From NCBI RefSeq assembly GCF_025273675.1, contig NZ_CP045809.1, forward strand, positions 3,720,001 to 3,784,000: 64,000 nt of DNA. Reading direction: 5' to 3'. The DNA is from Gordonia pseudamarae (GTDB lineage: Bacteria > Actinomycetota > Actinomycetes > Mycobacteriales > Mycobacteriaceae). Positions 56,327 through 62,288 of the stretch are shown in pieces. The stretch's first letter is position 1. Every line of letters begins with the position of its first letter. The notes below the pieces were generated by a model that did not search any database, was not told the origin of the DNA, and saw only the letters and a list, made by a program, of their open reading frames with translations. Made by a program: the position numbers and the translations under genes.

Positions 56327-57949
56327 ATGACCGACAACACCACCGACGGCACCGGCGCATTGCTCCCCTTCCCCGCCAGGCCGCCGCTGGGCCCCGACTC
56401 CCCTGGTGCGGCCGGGGCCCCGCACGGCCCGCGGACACCTCTGCCGGCGTGGCCGCGACCCGGCATGCGGGTAACCGAGGGTCCGCCGCCCGCCGATCGG
56501 CGCGTCAACAGGCCTCCACCGACACAACGCGCCCGGCAATCAACCCCGGACACACCCCGGTCCCGAAGGGCGGCAATCGATCCGGCCCGTCCACTGCCAC
56601 GCCCCGACGGTCCGCGGCCTCCCCTGCCCCCTCTGCGACGGGACATCACGGACACTCCCGCCCCTCCCGAATCCGCCGCCCGGCCACCTCAATTCGCGCC
56701 ACCCACAACGCGGTCCGACGTTCCGGGACCGGCCGGGCAGCCCTTTTCGGCCGCAACTGCGCGCACTCCGCCCACCGGACCGACCAAGGCCGCCGGACAA
56801 AACCCGACAGCCGGACAAGTCCCCTTCCGGTCGCGCCGGTCGCGATCGGGACGTCCGGCGACGCTGTCGTCACCGGTTCGGTCCGTCCGTCCCGGCGAGC
56901 CCGCAGCCACCGATTGCCACCCCGCCGACAGCCCACCGGCGCCGGCCGCACCCACCGGCCCCGGCGCGGTACCGATGGCCACCCCGGCCGGACCCCCGAA
57001 TCCCCCACCCCCGATGCTCGTCGGCGGACTCGACGACGTGGCATTGCTGCGCACGAACCGGCGCGCGCCCACCCACGGCTGGCGGCGCCTGGTGCACACC
57101 CTGTCCGGCGGGGCTATCAATCCGGGCGAATCACCGGCAGACATCGAGTACGCCCGGCTGCTCGAACGTGTCAACCGACCGGTGCGCGGTGACTACCGGA
57201 TCGCGGTCCTATCCCTGAAGGGCGGGGTGGGCAAGACCACCACGTCGGTCGGTTTGGGCTCCACCTTCGCCTGGCTGCGCGGTGACCGGGTGATCGCGGT
57301 CGACGCCAATCCCGATCTCGGTACGCTGGCGCAGCGGGTGCCTCAGCAGACCGGATCTACGGTGCGCGACCTGATCGCGGAGCAATCGGTGACGTCGTAC
57401 GCCGATGTGCGCGCACATACCTCGCAGGCTTCGAGCCGCCTGGAGGTGCTCGCCTCCGAGCGCGACCCGGCGGCCGCGGAGACCTTGAACGCCGCCGAGT
57501 ACAGCACCGCGATGTCGGTGCTTCAGCGCTTTTACAACATCATCATCACCGACTGCGGCACCGGCCTGAGCCATTCGGCCATGAACGGCGTTCTCGATTT
57601 GGCCAATGCGGTGATCCTGGTGACCTCGCCGGCGATGGACGGCGCCCGCAGTGCTGCGGCGACCCTCGACTGGCTCAGCTCCCACGGCTACGCCCACCTC
57701 GTACCGCGATCGGTCGTGGTGCTCAGTTCGGCCCGCCCCGGCGCGTCGACCATCGACACGGTCAAGCTCGCACAACACTTCCTCACCCGCTGCCGTGCGG
57801 TGCAGCGCATCCCGTTCGACGATCATCTGGCCGAGGGCGCCGAAATCGACCTCGACCTGATCAACAAGCAGACGCGGCTCGCTTTTGTGGAACTCGCCGC
57901 GACGATGGCCGACGATTTCGCGAGCACCTTTCGGCAGCCGGGCCGGTAA
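56327..57949 (+). CDS. EspI-like ParA/MinD-family ATPase with Pro-rich N-terminus
   Basis: 540 residues. About 260 Pro/Arg/Gly-rich residues with no fold, then an ATPase domain: Walker A SLKGGVGKTTTSVG (KGGVGKTT at 298-305), VIAVDANPDLGTLAQRVPQQ, IITDCGTGLSHSAMNGVLDL and VVLSSARPGASTIDTVKLAQ. This architecture matches EspI (Rv3876) and related ESX proteins. EspI is reported to reduce ESX-1 secretion when ATP is low; the role here is inferred. Divergent from the ESX substrate genes. Confidence 0.85.
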   Translation: MTDNTTDGTGALLPFPARPPLGPDSPGAAGAPHGPRTPLPAWPRPGMRVTEGPPPADRRVNRPPPTQRARQSTPDTPRSRRAAIDPARPLPRPDGPRPPLPPLRRDITDTPAPPESAARPPQFAPPTTRSDVPGPAGQPFSAATARTPPTGPTKAAGQNPTAGQVPFRSRRSRSGRPATLSSPVRSVRPGEPAATDCHPADSPPAPAAPTGPGAVPMATPAGPPNPPPPMLVGGLDDVALLRTNRRAPTHGWRRLVHTLSGGAINPGESPADIEYARLLERVNRPVRGDYRIAVLSLKGGVGKTTTSVGLGSTFAWLRGDRVIAVDANPDLGTLAQRVPQQTGSTVRDLIAEQSVTSYADVRAHTSQASSRLEVLASERDPAAAETLNAAEYSTAMSVLQRFYNIIITDCGTGLSHSAMNGVLDLANAVILVTSPAMDGARSAAATLDWLSSHGYAHLVPRSVVVLSSARPGASTIDTVKLAQHFLTRCRAVQRIPFDDHLAEGAEIDLDLINKQTRLAFVELAATMADDFASTFRQPGR

Positions 57950-58123
57950 TCGACCGGTCCGGTCACAATAGTCTGCCGAGTCGCACAGTCACCGGATGCG
58001 TCCGGTCACCCGACGGACGAAAGGATTCACCCCCTCCAAAGCTGGACCATAGCGAAATATCATTCGCTCGCCTAAGCAAATAGGCTATGTCGATAGGCCT
58101 CGATTGTGATTTGAATCGCTCTC

Positions 58124-58130
58124 AGGTTAG
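58124..58130 (+). promoter_or_regulatory. AGGTTAG half-site before peptide gene 1
   Basis: AGGTTAG occurs 65 bp before the ATG of the first peptide gene, in an AT-rich stretch (58040-58135). The same seven bases occur about 61 bp before the start of peptide gene 2, where they are part of a longer iron-box-like sequence. On its own this is only a half-site. Confidence 0.35.
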
Positions 58131-58194
58131 TGTTCATGCGAGCTCCGGCCGACACCGCCGAAGCAACAGCTCGCACGATCGAAAGCAGGAATCA

Positions 58195-58320
58195 ATGCAC
58201 ACCACCAAGGGCAATGGCGCCGATAACGCACTGGGTCAGATCGTCAAGCTCCTCGAGGGCCTCGCCAGCAGCGATACCACCACCTGGCACGATGACAGCA
58301 CCGGTTCGTCCACCCCGTAG
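58195..58320 (+). CDS. Small peptide 1 (41 residues)
   Basis: ATG 58195 with AGCAGGA upstream; TAG at 58318-58320. The N-terminal half holds an amphipathic helix (NALGQIVKLLEGLASSD), followed by a polar tail TTTWHDDSTGSSTP. No signal peptide or membrane helix. Shares the pattern helix-SS(D/Q)-TGS with the two peptides at 60.0-60.4 kb. Followed by a strong terminator, so it is a free-standing transcription unit. Similar in size and amphipathicity to phenol-soluble-modulin-like or corynebacterial PorA/PorH-like peptides, but no homology is claimed. It is real by ribosome-binding site and terminator context. Confidence 0.65.
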   Translation: MHTTKGNGADNALGQIVKLLEGLASSDTTTWHDDSTGSSTP

Positions 58321-58336
58321 CGCGCCGAACAATACG

Positions 58337-58370
58337 AAAACCGTCCCGCACAGCGATGTGGGGCGGTTTT
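58337..58370 (+). terminator. Terminator after peptide gene 1
   Basis: AAAACCGTCCCGCAC (58337-58351) pairs, with bulges, with GTGGGGCGGTTTT (58358-58370), ending in a T-run and followed shortly by TTTT. 16 bases past the stop codon. Its CCGTCCCGC/GGGGCGG core resembles the hairpin after peptide gene 3. Confidence 0.85.
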
Positions 58371-58427
58371 GGCTTTTCGTACCCCACGCCACGCCGAGCC
58401 CGGATCACGCCGCAACCCCGGACCGGG

Positions 58428-59057
58428 TTACGCGGGCGGTCGCCATTCCAGGACCTGCACCGTCGGCCCGTCGGTAAGGGTATAGCTCTCCCCTTCGATG
58501 AGACCGAAGGTGCGGGTGTACGCATCGGCCAGTTCTCTCGTCCCGGCCCGGAGCAGAAAGGTCAGCCGACGTGCGGTGGCCTCTTCGATGACAGGCCGGA
58601 CCGCCACCTGCAGCACACCGGATCGGCGATGTTCCGGCGCCACGGCGGCAAGCACCACGCTCGCCGAGTCCTCGACCCGCGACGAATTCCGTTCGGCGTC
58701 GCCATTCTCCTTGAATCTGGCCATGAATGCCTCGTTGCCACCGATGAGCTCCCGGCCCTCCTCGACCTGCTCGGGCAGCGGGGACACCTTCACATGGTCG
58801 GGCGCCGACCACACCACGACCCCGAGCAATTCACCGGATTCGGTGAACGCCCCGTTCACGCCGCTCTGCCGCGCCGGGTTGAGCTCGACCTCGGCGAACC
58901 AACGCGCCAACCGCGGCGACATGAGATCACCGAACAGCCAGTTCAAATGCGGAATATCGGGAATGCCCTGCGCGACGATCTCCACCGCACGCGCCCGCTC
59001 GGCGGGATCGTCGAGCCGCACAGCACGTGCGATCATCCCGCTCGGTGTCGCCGTCAT
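58428..59057 (-). CDS. GNAT-family acetyltransferase, copy 1
   Basis: 209 residues. GNAT acetyl-CoA loop in ASVVLAAVAPEHRRSGVLQV; flanking segments include IPHLNWLFGDLMSPRLARWF and LLGVVVWSAPDH. These enzymes transfer an acyl group from CoA to an amine; the substrate is unknown. About 45 percent identical by eye to copy 2, so a tandem duplication. Convergent with peptide gene 1 across 107 bp. Confidence 0.82.
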   Translation of the reverse strand: MTATPSGMIARAVRLDDPAERARAVEIVAQGIPDIPHLNWLFGDLMSPRLARWFAEVELNPARQSGVNGAFTESGELLGVVVWSAPDHVKVSPLPEQVEEGRELIGGNEAFMARFKENGDAERNSSRVEDSASVVLAAVAPEHRRSGVLQVAVRPVIEEATARRLTFLLRAGTRELADAYTRTFGLIEGESYTLTDGPTVQVLEWRPPA

Positions 59058-59146
59058 CCGGACCTCCGACTCTCACTGCTGCCGCAATCGCCGTTTCCCG
59101 GCCGACGCCGGGCAGCTGCCGACGGACCTGGCTGTTCGCCCGCGGG

Positions 59147-59791
59147 TCAGTGCGGTGACCGTGCCCGCCCGCCGACCGGCACCTCGAGTACCCAGACCGT
59201 CGACCCGTCACTGAGCTTATAGCTGCCGAGCTCGACGGCCGCGAACAGTCTGGCGTAGGCGTCGGCGAGGTCCCGCGTACCGGTCCTGATCACCCCCGGA
59301 ACGTTGCGCCTGATACTTTCCTCCACCACGGGCGCCACTGTGGCACTGAGTATTCCGCGCCGGCGGTAGTCGCTCGCGACGGCCGCTATCGAGATGTTGA
59401 GGGCACCGGGCACCGACCACGTCTCGGCGTCGGCCTCCTGGCTCTCCCGATAGCGCGCCACGAAACCGGCGTCCCGCCCGAACAGTTCAGCCCCCTTCGC
59501 GATCAACTCCGGGTCGGGCGCATATGCGGGGTGATCCGGTGCGGACCACACGACCACGGCACACAGCTCTCCCGATTCGTCGAACGTGCCGTGCACGCCT
59601 TCGGTGCGCGCCGGCGACAACACGACCTCGGCCAGCCAGCGGACGAGCGGCGGGGACATCAGATCACCCATCAACCATCGAAAGTGTGGAATCTCCGGGA
59701 TGGCCTGGACCAGGATCTCCACTGCCCGGGCCCATTCCGCGCGATCGTCGAGTCTGATCGCCCGCGTGGTCAGGCCTTCCGAGGTATACAC
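59147..59791 (-). CDS. GNAT-family acetyltransferase, copy 2
   Basis: 214 residues from GTG 59791. Same organisation as copy 1: IPHFRWLMGDLMSPPLVRWL, LCAVVVWSAPDHPAYAPDPE and the CoA loop ISIAAVASDYRRRGILSATV, ending TVWVLEVPVGG. Divergent from peptide gene 2, sharing a 254-bp promoter region. Whether it modifies the peptides, the exported product or something unrelated cannot be told. Confidence 0.82.
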   Translation of the reverse strand: MYTSEGLTTRAIRLDDRAEWARAVEILVQAIPEIPHFRWLMGDLMSPPLVRWLAEVVLSPARTEGVHGTFDESGELCAVVVWSAPDHPAYAPDPELIAKGAELFGRDAGFVARYRESQEADAETWSVPGALNISIAAVASDYRRRGILSATVAPVVEESIRRNVPGVIRTGTRDLADAYARLFAAVELGSYKLSDGSTVWVLEVPVGGRARSPH

Positions 59792-59976
59792 GCCGTCTCC
59801 GTTTCGTCCCGTCCGTGATCTTCATCTCATCCATAGTCCCACCACGCGAACACCTGCGGCATCACCGCAGTTCAGACCGGTAAACCGAATGCATCCAGTG
59901 CCGCATCCGAAGATGCCGCGGGCCATTGTCTTTACCTCACCATGACCATCGCTTTACTCTGACGGGATCATCCATG

Positions 59977-59995
59977 TTAGGTTAGCCTTGCGCAA
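59977..59995 (+). promoter_or_regulatory. IdeR/DtxR-like iron box before peptide gene 2
   Basis: TTAGGTTAGCCTTGCGCAA matches the IdeR consensus TTAGGTTAGSCTAACCTAA at 14 of 19 positions: the left 12 fully, the right half poorly. It lies 51 bp before the ATG of peptide gene 2, close to a plausible start of transcription (TACTCT at 59955-59960 as -10), where binding of the iron-loaded regulator would repress. Confidence 0.5.
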
Positions 59996-60045
59996 TCCGA
60001 AGTAGCGATTGCTGACGTTCTTCACATCCAGATCGGAGCAATGAC

Positions 60046-60141
60046 ATGGGCTACACCGTGGACGAGGTCCTCAACGCCACCATCTCGCAGGCCGTCCAGG
60101 CGGTCGCAGGCGACGTCAGCTCGCAGGGCACCGGCTCCTGA
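60046..60141 (+). CDS. Small peptide 2 (31 residues)
   Basis: ATG 60046 with GGAG 8 bases upstream; TGA at 60139-60141. Starts MGYTVDEVLNATISQAVQAV and ends AGDVSSQGTGS: an amphipathic helix followed by the SSQ-GTGS tail. An earlier ATG at 60041 is in another frame with a poorer spacing. No signal peptide. Lies 101 bp before peptide gene 3 and upstream of the ABC exporter on the same strand. Confidence 0.65.
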   Translation: MGYTVDEVLNATISQAVQAVAGDVSSQGTGS

Positions 60142-60242
60142 TCCGCCGGCTCCCCAGCCACCCGGGGTGATCGACGGCGCACTGACCGCCCATTCTGCTC
60201 ATCCCTACGCCTAGCAACCCACGAACTACCAGGAGCGACACC

Positions 60243-60368
60243 ATGGCCGATATCGGTCCCGACACCGTCATCAAGGACGCAATCCAGCAGATCGGCAACG
60301 CCATCTTCACCGGCGCCGGCAGCAGCGACGCGGGCAACGCCGGCGGAACCGGCAGCACCGGTTCCTGA
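60243..60368 (+). CDS. Small peptide 3 (41 residues)
   Basis: ATG 60243 with AGGAG 7 bases upstream; TGA at 60366-60368. Begins MADIGPDTVIKDAIQQIGNA, then IFTGAGSSDAG and a Gly/Ser/Thr tail ending GTGSTGS. Resembles peptide 2 in the TV-x-(D/E/K)-helix start and in the tail. A stable hairpin and then the ABC exporter gene (78 bp after the stop) follow. Cargo of that exporter is the natural hypothesis. Confidence 0.68.
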   Translation: MADIGPDTVIKDAIQQIGNAIFTGAGSSDAGNAGGTGSTGS

Positions 60369-60393
60369 ACCGGGCACACCTGCCGACCTGGAT

Positions 60394-60426
60394 CGAGCCG
60401 TCCCGCGCAACACGCGGGGCGGCTCG
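60394..60426 (+). terminator. Hairpin between peptide gene 3 and the ABC exporter
   Basis: CGAGCCGTCCCGCG (60394-60407) pairs with CGCGGGGCGGCTCG (60413-60426) around CAACA with a single G-U pair, then TTCGTATTGTT. It could be a full terminator or an attenuator giving high peptide and low transporter expression. Confidence 0.75.
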
Positions 60427-60445
60427 TTCGTATTGTTAGAGGGCC

Positions 60446-62257
60446 ATGACAGACACCGGTCGCGCCTCCGCGCATCCCGTTCAGGACACCCACACAGCAC
60501 GGCGAAGGCCCTTGTCGGTGCTCTTCACCGAAGCACTGGCTCCGCGGTGGCGGCTCGTCGCGCTGTTCGCGCTGTGTCAGCTCGCCGCCACCTTCACCGC
60601 GCTGGCACAGCCCGCACTCAACGCCCGGATCATCGACGACGGCATCATGGCCGGCGACACCGGCACCATCTACCGCGTCGGCGGCTACATGCTGATCGTG
60701 GCGCTGGTCAACCTCGTGGTCTCGCTCGCGGCGACATACCTCTCGGCGCACATCTCCGCGTCGATGGCACGGGAGCTGCGGATATCGGTCCGGGACCGGG
60801 TTGCCCTGCTGTCGGACGCCCAGGCATCCCGTTTCGGCGTCCCCAGCCTGCTCACGCGCGCCACCGGTGACGTATCCAACGTGCAGGTGCTGTTGTTCGC
60901 GGTCCTCGCGGTCGCGGTCACGGCCCCGTTCATCCTGGTCGGGGCCACCGTGCTCTCACTTGTGCAGGGGTGGCGTCTGTCTCCGGTCATCATCGTCGCC
61001 GGAATCATCCTGTCGGCGGGTATCGGCCTGTTCATCCGGCAACTCATACCCGCCGCCACACTCCTGCAGAAGCGCATCGACGCCCTGAATCGGGTCATCC
61101 GCGAACAGCTTTCGGGACAACGGGTGATCCGCGCATTCAGCCGTGAACGCACCGAACTGGCCCGTTACGAGGAGGCCAACACCGATCTGTTCACCGTCGC
61201 GCTCCGGATGGGACGCTGGCAGACGGCGCTGTTGCCCACGGTCACCCTCGTCTCGGGGCTCGCGACGGTCGCGGTGTCGGCACTGGGGGCGATCTTCATC
61301 GACCACGGCTGGATGAGGATCGGTCAGCTCACCGCCACCAGCGGCTACCTGATGCAGATCCTCGTCGCCGTCTCGACGCTCTCGGTGGTCGCCGGAGTGA
61401 TTCCACGGGCCAGCGCGAGCGCCGCCCGCATCATCGAGATCCGCGATTGCGAGCCGTCCATCGACGGTGCGGGCCCCGGTGGCCAATCGGCGGGCCTGAC
61501 CGCCGGCGGTGTCACCGACCGGGCCCCGCTGATCGACCTCGACCGGGTCGGCTTCCGCTACGCCGGTGCCGAATCCCCCGCGCTCGACTCGATCTCCCTG
61601 ACCCTGCGGCCGCAATCGACCACCGGCATCATCGGCGGCACCGCGAGCGGCAAGTCGACGCTGCTCGCACTGCTGCCCCGACTCATCGATCCCACGGCGG
61701 GCAGCATCCGCTGGAACGGCGCCGACGCCACCGACTTCGCGCCCACCGAGGTCCGGTCCAGAATCTCCTACATCTCCGCCGGCACGTCCCTGATCACCGG
61801 CACCATCGCCACCAACCTGCGTATCGGCCGGACCGACGCCACCGACGACGAACTGTGGCAGGCCCTCGACCTGGCCTCGGCAGGCTTCGTCCGCGAACGC
61901 GACGGGGGCCTGGACGCGCAGGTCACACCCGCAGGCCGCAACTTCTCCGGTGGACAACGGCAGCGACTGGCCCTTGCCAGGGCCCTTCTGCGCCGTCCCG
62001 ACGTCTTCGTTCTCGACGAGCCGTTCAGCGCCCTTGACACCGACACCGAACAGGCGATCGTCCGAGCCATCCGGACCGCATGCCCCACCTCGACCATCGT
62101 GATCGGCACCCAGCGTGTCTCGTCGATACGGAACGCCGATCAGATCGCCGTCATCGAGGCGGGCCGCATCGTCGCCGTCGGGACGCATCGTTCGCTGCTC
62201 GCCGATTCCACCGTGTACCGGGAACTGGCCGATGCGCAGGCGGTGGCCGGTGTCTGA
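60446..62257 (+). CDS. ABC exporter subunit 1 (type IV fold, degenerate ATP site)
   Basis: 603 residues; six membrane helices (about 20-330) then a nucleotide-binding domain. Walker A GGTASGKST (397-405), ABC signature FSGGQRQR and Walker B VFVLDEPFSALD are canonical. The Q-loop position reads ISYISAG (Ala445 instead of Gln) and the H-loop reads GTQR (Gln556 instead of His). This marks the non-hydrolysing half of a heterodimeric exporter. Start ATG 60446 (MTDTGRASAHP). Operon with subunit 2. Confidence 0.9.
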   Translation: MTDTGRASAHPVQDTHTARRRPLSVLFTEALAPRWRLVALFALCQLAATFTALAQPALNARIIDDGIMAGDTGTIYRVGGYMLIVALVNLVVSLAATYLSAHISASMARELRISVRDRVALLSDAQASRFGVPSLLTRATGDVSNVQVLLFAVLAVAVTAPFILVGATVLSLVQGWRLSPVIIVAGIILSAGIGLFIRQLIPAATLLQKRIDALNRVIREQLSGQRVIRAFSRERTELARYEEANTDLFTVALRMGRWQTALLPTVTLVSGLATVAVSALGAIFIDHGWMRIGQLTATSGYLMQILVAVSTLSVVAGVIPRASASAARIIEIRDCEPSIDGAGPGGQSAGLTAGGVTDRAPLIDLDRVGFRYAGAESPALDSISLTLRPQSTTGIIGGTASGKSTLLALLPRLIDPTAGSIRWNGADATDFAPTEVRSRISYISAGTSLITGTIATNLRIGRTDATDDELWQALDLASAGFVRERDGGLDAQVTPAGRNFSGGQRQRLALARALLRRPDVFVLDEPFSALDTDTEQAIVRAIRTACPTSTIVIGTQRVSSIRNADQIAVIEAGRIVAVGTHRSLLADSTVYRELADAQAVAGV

Positions 62258-62288
62258 GCAGACCTCGTCGCCGGAGGATACGACCGGA

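Noticed and set aside
60041..60180. Alternative start ATG 60041 giving an Arg/Pro/Ser-rich product in another frame.
   Set aside because: Spacing from GGAG is only three bases and the composition is that of an out-of-frame translation; ATG 60046 gives a sensible helix-forming peptide.
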